Origin: Bedellia somnulentella
Taxonomy: Eukaryota > Arthropoda > Insecta > Lepidoptera > Bedelliidae
Reading direction: 5' to 3'
DNA: 64,000 nucleotides
Assembly (NCBI GenBank): GCA_963576735.1
Contig: OY755170.1
Span: 21,064,875-21,128,874 of the forward strand
Below the pieces are notes generated by a model. It searched no databases. It was not told the DNA's origin and worked only from the letters and a program-made list of their open reading frames with translations. The position numbers and the translations under genes were made by a program. Of this stretch, positions 30,701 to 41,054 are shown one piece after another (the stretch's first letter is position 1; the number at the start of each line of letters is the position of its first letter).

Positions 30701-31240
30701 TATTGTTTCTCTAAGGCCTCTAGTATTCATAATGTAGAATATGTTTTTCCTGAGAGTAAAAAAACATTATGTAATGGAAGCCTTTACTACAGACATGTGT
30801 GAACCCTACACCAAAAATGTCCCTTGTATTTGTACCGCATTCTAATTTTATATTTTATTATCATTTATGCAATAGGGTTGCTTATAGCACCTTTATACTG
30901 TTGTAATGTCAAAGAAAACTCTGACTTATCAGAGTTGTTTAAAGTCAACTGGGTAATGGGTCGAGGTGTACCGAAGGGGGCACTATGGTAAAAAGACTTA
31001 GAAAATTTTCCTCAAAAAATTTTTTTTTTAAACATATGTTTTTCGCGTTTTTGATCATTGGGGTCGACAGAGGGTATTAAAATAAGCAAATTAGATGCCT
31101 TGCGCTTTTCCTCTAACTCAAGTAGTTTTAGAGATATGGGCCTCCAAAGTTTCCTCAAATGTATGGTAAAAAGACTTAGAAAATTTTCCTCAAAGAAATC
31201 TCATTCTAAGCAATTCTATAAAGTAAGTAAGCATATAGGC

Positions 31241-31452
31241 ATGCATCAGGCATTTAGGGCTCGCTCCGCTGCGCTACGCTCGCTCGTTTTATACATAATC
31301 TAACCTAACCTAACCTAGTTAAATGTGACCACCTAACTTTTCTTTGTCTGCAGGGGGCTTTCGCCCCCCGACCCCCCCAAGCAGGGGGGCTCTGCCCCCC
31401 TGCACCCCCCGACATGCAAACAAGCGAGCAAGTATACATACAAACAGACATG
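31241..31452. repeat. GC-hairpin and TTAGG module, copy 1
   Basis: It contains TCGCTCCGCTGCGCTACGCT, three CCTAA units (31300-31318), and two strong hairpins: GGGGGC-TTTC-GCCCCC (31353-31368) and GCAGGGGGGC-TCT-GCCCCCCTGC (31381-31403). A closely related copy lies in reverse orientation at 51193-51416 in a different transposon. Confidence 0.9.
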
Positions 31453-31581
31453 CATCATTACGATACCTTTGAACGGCGATATCTCGAAAACGGAGCTTCG
31501 GAGAGAATGTTCTCAAGGGAGCTTATTTGCTTCTTTTATCATTCCCTACAAGATAAGCTAAGAAAAAGGTTTTTTTTTTTC

Positions 31582-32506
31582 AAATTTTTTTCTAAGTCTT
31601 TTGACCATACATTTGAGGAAACTTTGGAGGCCCATATCTCTAAAACTACTTGAGATAGAGGAAAAGCCCAAGGCATCTAATTTGCTTATTTTTATACCCT
31701 CTGTCGACCCCAATGATCAAAAACGCAAAAAACGAATGTTTTAAAAAAAAACTTTTTTTGAGGAAAATTTTCTAAGTCCTGCGCCCCCTTCGCTATACCT
31801 GCTAGCCATATTACGAAAATTTTCTAAGTCTTTTGACCATACATTTGAGGAAACTTTGGAGGCCCATATCTCTAAAACTACTTGAGATAGAGGAAAAGCC
31901 CAAGGCATCTAATTTGCTTATTTTTATACCCTCTGTCGACCTCAATGATCAAAAACGCAAAAAACGAATGTTTTAAAAAAAACTTTTTTTGAGGAAAATT
32001 TTTTAAGTCCTGCGCCCCCTTTGCTATACCTGCTAGCCATAGTACGAAAATTTTCTAAGTCTTTTGACCATACATTTGAGGAAACTTTGGAGGCCCATAT
32101 CTCTAAAACTACTTGAGATAGAGGAAAAGCCCAAGGCATCTAATTTGCTTATTTTTATACCCTCTGTCGACCTCAATGATCAAAAACGCAAAAAACGAAT
32201 GTTTTAAAAAAAACTTTTTTTGAGGAAAATTTTCTAAGTCCTGCGCCCCCTTCGCTATACCTGCTAGCCATAGTACGAAAATTTTCTAAGTCTTTTGACC
32301 ATACATTTGAGGAAACTTTGGAGGCCCATATCTCTAAAACTACTTGAGATAGAGGAAAAGCCCAAGGCATCTAATTTGCTTATTTTTATACCCTCTGTCG
32401 ACCCCAATGATCAAAAACGCGAAAAACGAATGTTTAAAAAAAAATTTTTTTGAGGAAAATTTTCTAAGTCCCGTTCCCATAGTGCCCCCTTCGGTACACC
32501 CCAACC
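31582..32506. repeat. Four tandem 231-bp units
   Basis: Units start at 31582, 31813, 32044 and 32275; the last ends exactly at the transposon end. The inner units are nearly identical. Each unit ends with a CGCCCCCTTCGCTATACC-like version of the terminal inverted repeat. Confidence 0.95.
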
Positions 32507-32549
32507 GGGTAATGTTTGTTCGGTAAAGATCAAAAGTTTTCATGTATAT

Positions 32550-32800
32550 TTCATACATACATACATATACTCACGGCTATGAATCCCTTAATAGGGTAGC
32601 CAGAGCTTTGGAATGAAAAATTCCTCAGCCACTTTTGGAAGTTGATTGGGAAAAGATGGTTATAATAAATGTTTTTGGTGACAGGTCTCCAACCACATCG
32701 CCCAAAAATCACCAAAAAAGCCCCCTATACCCTTAGTCACCTCTTACGATCACCCACGGGTAGAAATGGGGTAGTGTTATTCTAAGCCGACACTACATGG
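32550..32800 (-). mobile_element. S1 retroposon copy
   Basis: Near full-length, (CATA)n at the left, AAGCCGACACTACATGGTAA at the right. Confidence 0.85.
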
Positions 32801-34150
32801 TAATGTATATTTCAATTCCGTATATATTATTCTGATTATATGCATGAATATGCAAATCATATAAAATATATTAAAAAAACGTGAACCAACAAGGTCAAAA
32901 AATCAATAAAATATTTAATACAGATATAAGTATAGATGTAGGTAGCATATAGCTTCATTAAATATATAAATATATATTACAGTATAATGAAGCAAATTAA
33001 TTTTATAGATTAACTTACACTTCAATTTTAGTTTGAAGGTAACCCTAGAAATATTAAGTTTCCCATACATTAATAACTTTAGACATTAACAAAAAACTAG
33101 CAGATATTTGTTCAAATTGTGCGAATTTTACATTCATGAGAATATTAGAATTAACAGGAAAAATACATAGCACATCGCAATTAACTATAAGACCAAAACC
33201 AAAATTTTATGTTATATATATGATGTTGTGAGATCTAAAAAAATCTATGAGTTCCTAAAATAGATAAAAAATCAAGACAATTGTACACTGTAGAAATCAG
33301 TTACTAACTCTGTTTGGTACCAGTGATCTTATGTTCTAAATAATAAACAATTATTACCCAGAAATAAGTTACTAAGGTCACATAATAAAGTCATATTTAT
33401 AAGCTTTTGAAAGAGCAAAGCGTTTACTCACCGCAGTTTTTTATTTATACTTATGAGTAATCTACCTTTTTAATTACAGTGATTTTTTCAGGGCATTAAA
33501 ATGATCGGCATCTACCACTATGTGTTGTTTCAGAGTAATTTGTCTTAACAGCCAAGGTTTATTCGAGTTTAATTCAGCTAGATACCAGGATTAAACCTTT
33601 TGCTACGTTATTTATTAAAAATAACAAACAAGTCGATATTAATTCTCATTATTTGACAACCGAAATTGCCACCTCGGCAAGTATTGGGGCTGCTAGAACC
33701 ATTCTATTGTCGCAAGGCATATTATTCAGTAGTTAGCCATAGAATTTGTAAATGTAGTGTAGGGTACATCTAAAAAATTTTTGCATGAGTTACCTCAAAA
33801 ATGACTCGTGCGGTCATCACAAAAATAACACATTTTTTCTCATTTCGCCATTTCCACTTCCACTCGAAGAAATTGAACAGCAAAATTTATTTTTATAGGT
33901 ACCAATACCAAGATCAATTGGCCACTTTTACATCTGTCAAAACAAGAATGTTCTTGTCTGTCATCAGGTTTTCTTAATAAAGTTAATGTTAAAGTTTATA
34001 AAGTCACGCTTACACCTATCAAAAGTTATGTGTAACCAAAGGTTGATGCTGAAAAACTTCCTTGAAAAATTTTATCCAAGTTCATACAAATTGACATTCG
34101 AAAGTTTTATAATAAGTTTTATTGGTTTAATACTCAGACCTTAGAGTATA
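32801..34150. other. AT-rich intergenic sequence, nothing recognised
   Basis: No gene or repeat could be identified between the S1 copy and the next MITE. Confidence 0.4.
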
Positions 34151-34528
34151 AACAACTAGAGAGATAAAGAATACGTCACGACGTGCAAGAAAAGGTAGCT
34201 AATTATAAAACTCTTAAAGAAAGAAAGTCTCTTTACTCTGAGGAATTCCTAATTCCTTAGCTCTGGCTACCCCTTCTAGGGATTTACAGCCGTGAGTATA
34301 TGTATGTATGTATGTTAAAGAAAGAAAGAGCTAGTACTGTGATTGTTCCCTTACGGTGTAACCTGATTTTCATTGTGGCAAGCGTTTATTATTTGTCTTA
34401 AAAGATTGTGGCAAAATGTCACTTTAGACAGTTTGCCACAATCGAAAAACAGGTTACACCGTATGGGACAAAAGATCACAGTACTAGCTCTGTCTTGCTC
34501 GTCGTGACGTATTCTTTATCTCTCTAGT
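34151..34528. mobile_element. Long-TIR MITE, interrupted by S1
   Basis: Arms AACTAGAGAGATAAAGAATA at the left and TATTCTTTATCTCTCTAGTT at the right are perfect inverses and continue through CGTCACGACG. Inner arms (GCTAGTACTGTGAT, CGGTGTAACCTG, ATTGTGGCAA) are also inverted. The left arm is split by a young S1 fragment. Confidence 0.75.
34234..34314 (+). mobile_element. 5'-truncated S1 insertion with 14-bp duplication
   Basis: Only the S1 3' end is present (GAGGAATTCCTAATTCC to GTATATGTATGTATGTATGT). It is flanked by TTAAAGAAAGAAAG on both sides. Variable 5' truncation plus a long duplication shows that S1 moves by target-primed reverse transcription. Confidence 0.85.
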
Positions 34529-35475
34529 TATACAGGGTGTAATTGTAACGACTGTTTTCAATGAAAAGTATGATTAATTATCACGTATAGAGGCAGAATT
34601 CGTTGAAAAAAAACACACTTATTTTTTTTCAAATTTTGTCAAAATTTGCACTAAGAAAGTAGTACTATTGACACCAACACGCTCAATGTGTGCGTGAAAC
34701 GCGATGACAAGGCGGGCAACTCAGCTGACAGCTGCGACCCGCCGTGACCCTTAACCGGCGCGGCCAAATCAAATCAAGGCCAGTAAAGTAATCAATCGAA
34801 CTTAGCTTCTAATATCTTCTTATTTTTTACATGTTTTTATTTGACGTGATAAATTTGAATAACACTACCCCATAGTTAATACTGCGTTGGAATGCGGCAG
34901 TATGTTCAGAGAACAATTCATAATTCGTAAATATCGCCGCGAAATTCAAAATCTGTATGTATCAAGTCGGGCGGGCTTGTCGGCATTTCATCAAAGGAAC
35001 AGCATTAGTACTAAGTTAGTTGTTTGTAGCTCATTGTGTTTGTGTTGCTTATGATTGGATGTCACTTTGATTTTTCGCATTTATTTTCGGAGTGTGAGTT
35101 CAGTTTTAGTATCTTGTGTTGTGATTGTGTTGAGTAAATATGGCGTACACGAACCAGTAAAGTTCAGTGTTGGTGTTTTATAATGTTAATCCTCAAAATG
35201 TTCTGCGTTTTGCGCAAATAAAGGTGATAGCCCGGATCTGCCACTGCCAATCAAAACGGGGTGAGTTATTTTTATTCATATTCCTTAGTTAACTGTGATA
35301 GAGTACGCCCTTTAGCCCCGAGAGAGTTTAGTAAACACCAAGAACTCCTCCAATTTCGATGTCGGTTAATGAATGAATAGGCATCTCTTGCGCACTTTAT
35401 TTTATGCCACGTAAATGCATCGTTTCGAGGGTCTCTATTTGTTTTTAACTTTATTATCTTACGCTCATGAAGTAC
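34529..35475 (+). repeat. Remnant of an ACAGGGTGT-type DNA element
   Basis: It begins TACAGGGTGTAATTGTAACG. Near 35139 a reading frame starts ATGGCGTACACGAACCAG and stops at once (MAYTNQ), reminiscent of the start of DUF4817-type transposon proteins. A GGGGTGAGT donor-like site follows at 35259. An inverse-looking end lies near 40545. A low-confidence interpretation. Confidence 0.3.
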
Positions 35476-35526
35476 ATACATTACATACATACTCACGCCG
35501 TTACTTCCCATTGGGGAGGCAGAGAT
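35476..35526 (-). mobile_element. S4 retroposon fragment
   Basis: CATACATTACATACATACTC followed by ACGCCGTTACTTCCCATTGG and GGAGGCAGAGAT. Confidence 0.6.
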
Positions 35527-35561
35527 GTAAAGTAAAACAAAAATAGCGGTAGCTGATTATT

Positions 35562-35684
35562 TGTTGAAATATAGTACTGGCCTGCTAGGCTATTAGCTGT
35601 ACAATGTCATGAGTTGTCACATTTTTAAATTATTGACACAATAAAATTACTTAAACAATCAACATCTCGTTTACTATTTTAACA
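35562..35684 (+). repeat. 5' LTR of the copia element
   Basis: 123 bp, TGTTGAAATA...TTTTAACA. Very short for a copia LTR. It contains ACACAATAAAATTACTT, the probable poly(A) signal region. Confidence 0.97.
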
Positions 35685-35698
35685 CGTTATCAGCACGA
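35685..35698 (+). promoter_or_regulatory. Primer-binding site matching the tRNA-Ile anticodon arm
   Basis: CGTTATCAGCACGA is the reverse complement of TCGTGCT-G-ATAACG. Insect tRNA-Ile(AAU), as I recall it, has TCGTGCTAATAACG here, with the wobble A read as inosine, which pairs with C. The implied primer 3' end is at tRNA position 39-40, as with the half-tRNA primer of Drosophila copia. Confidence 0.7.
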
Positions 35699-35800
35699 AA
35701 TTGCTCTAATTTTACAGTAAATTGCATTATTAATAGCAGTGTAATATTTTTACGGGCAAAGTAATAAGTGATTTGTAATATTTTTCATTATTTACAAAAG

Positions 35801-38800
35801 ATGCCTAATACCGAGATTGTTGAAAGGTGTCATCATAACGAAAATCTTCGGATGTCGAAGTATGGTATGAGTTCCAATATGAATAATACTCCATCAATAT
35901 GCCTAAATGGCAAGGACGGTTATTCCACATGGAAATTCAAAATGCGAAATTATTTATTACATGAGGACCTATGGGAAACAATTGCTGGTTATCCAGAAGG
36001 TGATAAAACTTCCCAAGCGATAAAGGTTCGTAATGATCGTAAGGCTCTTTCCAAAATATGTCTCACATTGGACGGTCCAGCAATTACGCACGTGCGAAGT
36101 TCAACCTCAGCTAAGGAGGCGTGGGAATCTTTGAGGATTGCGTACGAGGACAATGGAATGGGTCGCAGACTTGCTCTCGAACGGAGACTCTATAGATTAA
36201 GTCTCGCAGATTTCGAAAATGTCGAATCCTACATCAATGGTGTATTAAGCACAGTTCAGGATTTAGCTGACATAGGCAAGAATATAGAAGATGCTTCAGT
36301 TGCAGCAATACTTCTTGGAGGTCTGACGGAAAGGTATGAACCTATGATTATGGGACTCGAGAATAGTAACATTAATATTACCACTGAATTGGTTAAAACT
36401 AAGCTCTTGAATGAGATTTCAAGAAATACTGAATCTGAAACCGCCATGAGGATTCAAGTTCGCCCAAGAAAGCCCAATAAACCTATTGTATGCTATGATT
36501 GCAAAGTACCAGGACACAAACGTCCTGATTGTCCTTTGAGGAAGCAAAAATCCAAAAATAAGAAGCCTAACTCTAAGGAAACTACAATGCTGTCCTTAAG
36601 TGAAAAAGGATATCGTGACAAATGGATTATTGATTCCGGAGCAACAAGACATATGACTTCAAGGTCTGATTGGATCAAAACGCTGAGATACGACTCTGGT
36701 AAAGTCATTGTGGCAAACGGCGACGAATTGAAGTGCACCGGTAATGTTGACGTCTCTATTAATACGAAGGAGAAAGATATCAAGTTAGTAGATATTGCGT
36801 TTGTACCAGATTTAAAGGCCAATCTTATATCTATCAGCAAAGTGGTCAACAAAGGTTTCACAGTGATTTTTGATAAGAGTGGTTGTAATTTTTATGATTC
36901 TGATGATGTTTTCTTTACAGGTGAATCTATAATGCATGGTACTCAGAGTGGTGGACTGTACACATTGGATTGTACTGTAAATATTCCCGAAAGACTAAAC
37001 GGTGTTTGTAACATAATGGTAGGTGACGGTGACTCATCACAATACCAGCTCTGGCACAGAAGGTTAGGTCATCTCTGTCGTTTTGCTATGCAATCTCTTA
37101 AAGATCAGAAGATAATTAATTTTAAACAGGTTGACAAGCAACCATGTATACCCTGTATAGAAGGTAAGCAGTCTAGGAAACCTTTTAAAAGAATTCATAT
37201 GAGAAGAGCGGTAGAACCACTGGAAATTATTTCTTCCGATATATGTGGTCCAATGTCAGAAGTTTCTTTTCAAGGAAATAGATATGCGCTTTTATTTATA
37301 GATGAATTTACTCGTAGAATTTTTATTTACTTCATATCTTCAAAGACTGAAGTCAAGTCTAAGTTTATAGATTTTAAGGCCTTAGTTGAAAGGCATCTGA
37401 ATACTTCCATTAAGATCTTAAGAACCGATAACGGGACGGAATACGTCAATAAAGAATTTACAGATTATTTGAATTCTCAAGGTATTCAGCACCAAACGAC
37501 CGCGCCCTATAGCCCTCAGTCAAATGGTATAGCGGAGCGTACAAATAGGTCGATAGTGGAGAAGGCTCGCAGCATGTTAGCTGATAGTTCGCTTTCAAAG
37601 GCTTACTGGCAGGATGCTTTTGATTGTGCTGTATATCTGAAAAACAGATGTCCTCATAGCGCCCTGAACTTCCAAACTCCATATGAAAAATGGTCTGGTG
37701 AAAAACCTAATTTGAACCATTTACGAGTTTTTGGATGTAGAGCAATGGTTCATATTCCATCTTGTACTAGAAGGAAATTAGATCTTAAGGCCGAAGAACA
37801 AATATTTGTTGGATACACAGATGATCCAAATACGTATTATTTTCGCGATCCTTCCTATCCAAGGAGATTAATTAAATCTCGTGATGTTTCTTTCTTCGAG
37901 AATCGTTTTTCTAGAATTAGTGATGGTGGTAATACTAATAATATTAACCCTGTTGTTCCTATAGTTCTTTCTTCGGATAATGATATTAATCATGAAGCAG
38001 TAGAAACAGCAGAGGATGAATTAGTTGTAGAGGAAGGTTCGGCTGAAACAAATTCATCGCATAGCATTGAAGATGAACAGCCATCTGAAGGTGAAGAAGA
38101 AACTGTGATAGTTGAAAATGAGCAAAGGTACCCTAGTAGAGTTAGAAAGCCACCTAATTTTTTCACAGCTTTGAGTTCTTCATTAGAACCTGATGAGCCT
38201 CGTACTTACTCGGAGGCAGTTAATTCTAAAGATGCTGATAAATGGCGAGAAGCAATGGTGAATGAATATAACTCTTTGCAAAAATTTAATACGTGGAAAC
38301 TCGTAAAGAGATCAGGTCAAAAGGCTATTCCATGTAAATGGGTTTATAAAATAAAAAGGGATGCTCAAGGTAATGTTGTGAAATACAAGGCGAGACTTGT
38401 AGCCAAAGGTTTCACGCAAGTAGCCGGTGTAGACTACTACGAAACTTTCTCTCCAGTAGTCAGGATGTCCTCTTTACGGACATTATTTGCTGTAGCAGTT
38501 GAGATGGGGCTTAAGATGCGCCACATGGATGTGGATACCGCCTTTCTAAATGGAGAACTCGACGAAGAGGTTTACATGGAACAACCTCAGGGTTTCTCAG
38601 AATCTGGTGATAGAAAGGTATGTCTACTACAGAAGTCCCTCTATGGACTCAAACAGGCGGCACGGGCTTGGAATATTAAGTTGGATCAGACTCTATTCAA
38701 ATTAGGGTTTTCAAAAACTCCTTCCGAACCTTGTGTGTATAGGAGACTTTTTGGCACTGAATTGGTTGTTTTGGCTGTATATGTAGATGACATTATTGTC

Positions 38801-39724
38801 TTTTATAAAAATGATTTGACTTTTGACACTGTCAAAACAAATCTTGAAAATTATTTTAATTTAAAAGACCTAGGTTGTTTAAAATATTACCTAGGAATCA
38901 ATGTAAATGTAGATAATTCCACAATCCGCATAAACCAAAAATGCTATATAGAAAAGTTGTTGAAAATGTATGGTCTTGAAGACTGCAAGTCCGTGAGTAC
39001 TCCATTATGTAATGTTAGTCTTACTATGGCAGATTCTTCTAGTAATGTGGAGTGCTCGTATCCTTTTCGGGAATTAGTTGGTTCCCTGATGTTCCTGGCA
39101 GTGAATACTCGCCCTGACATCTCATATGCTTGCAGCTATCTGAGTCAATTCAACTCTAAATATGATAAACGTCATTGGCAAGCAGCTAAACGGGTCCTAC
39201 AGTACTTGAAAGGTACAATTGATTATTGTATAACTTACAGGAAAACCGGCAAGTATCTTTATGGATATACGGACGCGGATTGGGCTAATTGTACTGTCAC
39301 TCGTAGATCCTATACAGGATTTTTTATAGAGTTGGCTGACGGTCCCGTATCTTGGGAATGTAAAAAGCAACCTACAGTGGCCTTGTCTTCGGCGGAGGCT
39401 GAGTATATGTCGATGACAGCGGCAACTAAGGATGCATGTTATTTGAGGCGTTTTCTGTGCGAGGTTACCGGTGAGTCACCATCACAATGCGTTATATTGA
39501 ATAGTGATAGTCAATCTGCGATTAAGTTGGCTTCTAATCCAGTGTACCACTCTAGAACCAAGCATATAGATACACGCTACCATTTTATTCGTGAGAAAAT
39601 TATGGATAACATTGTACAGTTTATATATACCCCTACTGAAGAAAATTGGGCTGATATGTTAACAAAGCCATTAAGTCACGTTAAGTTTAAAAGATGTGTT
39701 TCTAACGTACTTCACGTAACTTAA
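35801..39724 (+). CDS. copia Gag-Pol polyprotein, 1307 aa
   Basis: This is a polyprotein for particle formation, cDNA synthesis and integration. Order: Gag (about 1-230); zinc knuckle CX2CX4HX4C starting at C231; aspartic protease with WIIDSGA (D278); GAG-pre-integrase with LWHRRLGHL; integrase D480, D543, E579 (35 residues between the last two); an acidic linker near 720-790; reverse transcriptase with MDVDTAFLNG and YVDD at 994-997; and RNase H starting near YTDADW (D1158) with SSAEAEYMS and TKHIDTRYHFIRE. The ATG at 35801 is chosen because the frame upstream has only a GTG. Length and domain order are typical of Ty1/copia. There are no stops or frameshifts. Confidence 0.97.
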   Translation: MPNTEIVERCHHNENLRMSKYGMSSNMNNTPSICLNGKDGYSTWKFKMRNYLLHEDLWETIAGYPEGDKTSQAIKVRNDRKALSKICLTLDGPAITHVRSSTSAKEAWESLRIAYEDNGMGRRLALERRLYRLSLADFENVESYINGVLSTVQDLADIGKNIEDASVAAILLGGLTERYEPMIMGLENSNINITTELVKTKLLNEISRNTESETAMRIQVRPRKPNKPIVCYDCKVPGHKRPDCPLRKQKSKNKKPNSKETTMLSLSEKGYRDKWIIDSGATRHMTSRSDWIKTLRYDSGKVIVANGDELKCTGNVDVSINTKEKDIKLVDIAFVPDLKANLISISKVVNKGFTVIFDKSGCNFYDSDDVFFTGESIMHGTQSGGLYTLDCTVNIPERLNGVCNIMVGDGDSSQYQLWHRRLGHLCRFAMQSLKDQKIINFKQVDKQPCIPCIEGKQSRKPFKRIHMRRAVEPLEIISSDICGPMSEVSFQGNRYALLFIDEFTRRIFIYFISSKTEVKSKFIDFKALVERHLNTSIKILRTDNGTEYVNKEFTDYLNSQGIQHQTTAPYSPQSNGIAERTNRSIVEKARSMLADSSLSKAYWQDAFDCAVYLKNRCPHSALNFQTPYEKWSGEKPNLNHLRVFGCRAMVHIPSCTRRKLDLKAEEQIFVGYTDDPNTYYFRDPSYPRRLIKSRDVSFFENRFSRISDGGNTNNINPVVPIVLSSDNDINHEAVETAEDELVVEEGSAETNSSHSIEDEQPSEGEEETVIVENEQRYPSRVRKPPNFFTALSSSLEPDEPRTYSEAVNSKDADKWREAMVNEYNSLQKFNTWKLVKRSGQKAIPCKWVYKIKRDAQGNVVKYKARLVAKGFTQVAGVDYYETFSPVVRMSSLRTLFAVAVEMGLKMRHMDVDTAFLNGELDEEVYMEQPQGFSESGDRKVCLLQKSLYGLKQAARAWNIKLDQTLFKLGFSKTPSEPCVYRRLFGTELVVLAVYVDDIIVFYKNDLTFDTVKTNLENYFNLKDLGCLKYYLGINVNVDNSTIRINQKCYIEKLLKMYGLEDCKSVSTPLCNVSLTMADSSSNVECSYPFRELVGSLMFLAVNTRPDISYACSYLSQFNSKYDKRHWQAAKRVLQYLKGTIDYCITYRKTGKYLYGYTDADWANCTVTRRSYTGFFIELADGPVSWECKKQPTVALSSAEAEYMSMTAATKDACYLRRFLCEVTGESPSQCVILNSDSQSAIKLASNPVYHSRTKHIDTRYHFIREKIMDNIVQFIYTPTEENWADMLTKPLSHVKFKRCVSNVLHVT

Positions 39725-39817
39725 TTTTTTATGTTTTGTTTTTTTTTTGATAGCCTAGTTTTGTTATTTATTTTTATTTTGTAATCTTCAATTTTGAGCT
39801 TTCGATTAAGAGGGGTG

Positions 39818-39940
39818 TGTTGAAATATAGTACTGGCCTGCTAGGCTATTAGCTGTACAATGTCATGAGTTGTCACATTTTTAAATTATTGACACAATAA
39901 AATTACTTAAACAATCAACATCTCGTTTACTATTTTAACA
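39818..39940 (+). repeat. 3' LTR of the copia element
   Basis: 123 bp, identical to the 5' LTR by direct reading. Confidence 0.97.
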
Positions 39941-40002
39941 TTATTTAGGACGACAGTTTTGTTATAATCGTCGGTGTTAATTAATAGAGATAGATTTTTT
40001 AC

Positions 40003-40070
40003 ATACAATATTCTCACGCCATTAGTTCCCATTGAGGTAGGCAGAGACTATCGATCGCTACTTCGTACGA
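40003..40070 (-). mobile_element. S4 retroposon copy
   Basis: TACATACAATATTCTCACGCC, TTAGTTCCCATTGAGGTAGG, CAGAGACTATCGATCGC. Confidence 0.6.
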
Positions 40071-40133
40071 TCATGGCAAACCTCTCTAGCTTTGTTTACA
40101 TCCATCAATCTTTTTACTTGAAAATGTTTGAAT

Positions 40134-40540
40134 TACACTACCCCATATTTAATACTGGATTGAAATACGAGGCGACTAAGACCACAGCCTCACCAGGCGC
40201 GGCGATAAGTTCAAAGAAAAATCAAACATAGCCGCGAAATTAAAAAAAAAATTGCATTGCTGTCATTGTGCGGTTTATACGGTCACGAGCAAGTGTGCGC
40301 AAGACTAGATGGTCACATGACGCGCCCGCTGTTCTCTGTGTGTGGGTGAGACATTATACGGGTAGGAGTGTGTGCGCTAGGCTAGTGTAGATAACCACAG
40401 TTTTCCATCTGATGGAGAAAGTAAGTTTTTCTGCTAAAGCGGTTTTAATCTTTTTGTTTATTTCATATGGTGGATATTAAGCTTTAAACTTTAATATACG
40501 AATTAATATTGAAGTAACAATCACCGTCAAACTAACACGC
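40134..40540. repeat. Tract partly repeated at 34855
   Basis: ACACTACCCCATATTTAATACTGG and CCGCGAAATT recur in the same order near 34860-34950, so both belong to one unidentified repeat. The copia element has inserted between them. Confidence 0.45.
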
Positions 40541-40584
40541 TGTATATGCTCGAAGCTTTTTTGATCCCAGTTTGTTCTAGGTAG

Positions 40585-40980
40585 TGACACTTTTTAATCA
40601 TCCTTTTACTTTGAAAATTACAGTATTTTAGATAGACATTCCATAGGCAAAGTTGTTTAGTTTGATGTCTTTTAGCAATTTATAATATAAAAAGGGTATG
40701 TTTTGACGTGACAACGTCTTATAAATTTGTTTGCCGGGTGACACTTCAAGAAACTGCGTTATGCGCTCACAATGAGAGCGAGTGAGAGGCACGCGTCCCT
40801 TCCACTCGGGCATGGTTAGCCCGCCTAAGAGCGAGAGAGACAGACATAATTTCATCCTTCTTCCTACTGTACGAATGAATATTCACATTAAAATTATTTT
40901 ACCACTCAAAGTCGTTGTCACGTAAAACTTTCACCCGTATACCGACTTTTACAGGCAACCAATTTTTTTTTTAAAACGAC
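40585..40980. repeat. Dispersed repeat shared with 20291-20470
   Basis: It shares GACACTTTTTAATC..., ATTCCATAGGCAAAGTTGTT and AGGGTATGTTTTGACG. Beyond it is a GC-richer tract (GCGCTCACAATGAGAGCGAG). No coding frame is recognised. Confidence 0.5.
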
Positions 40981-41054
40981 GTGGAGGCCAATCAATGTAG
41001 ACGCGGCAGGTACTTCGATAATGCTGCTTTAACTCTAAGGGTCATCTATGAACC

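Larger units (their letters stand above)
30959..32506. mobile_element. TIR transposon with tandemly multiplied right end
   Basis: Ends GGTCGAGGTGTACCGAAGG (left) and, inverted, GGTTGGGGTGTACCGAAGG (right); the homology continues inward past GACTTAGAAAATTTTCCTC. GGGTAATG is duplicated at 30951-30958 and 32507-32514. The 8-bp duplication fits hAT-like or P-like mobilisation (inference). The right part consists of four 231-bp units. The middle carries a GC-hairpin/TTAGG module. The matching 65-residue minus-strand open frames repeat only because the DNA repeats. It is non-autonomous. Confidence 0.85.
35562..39940 (+). mobile_element. Intact Ty1/copia retrotransposon
   Basis: 4379 bp flanked by the 5-bp duplication TTATT (35557-35561 and 39941-39945). 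It has two 123-bp LTRs that read identical, a primer-binding site right after the 5' LTR, a single Gag-Pol ORF (35801-39724) and a purine tract AAGAGGGGTG (39808-39817). Identical LTRs and an open ORF indicate a very recent insertion, perhaps still competent. Confidence 0.97.

Noticed and set aside
31942..32370. Two identical 65-residue minus-strand ORFs
   Set aside because: They repeat because the underlying DNA is a 231-bp tandem repeat. No homology or start context supports them.
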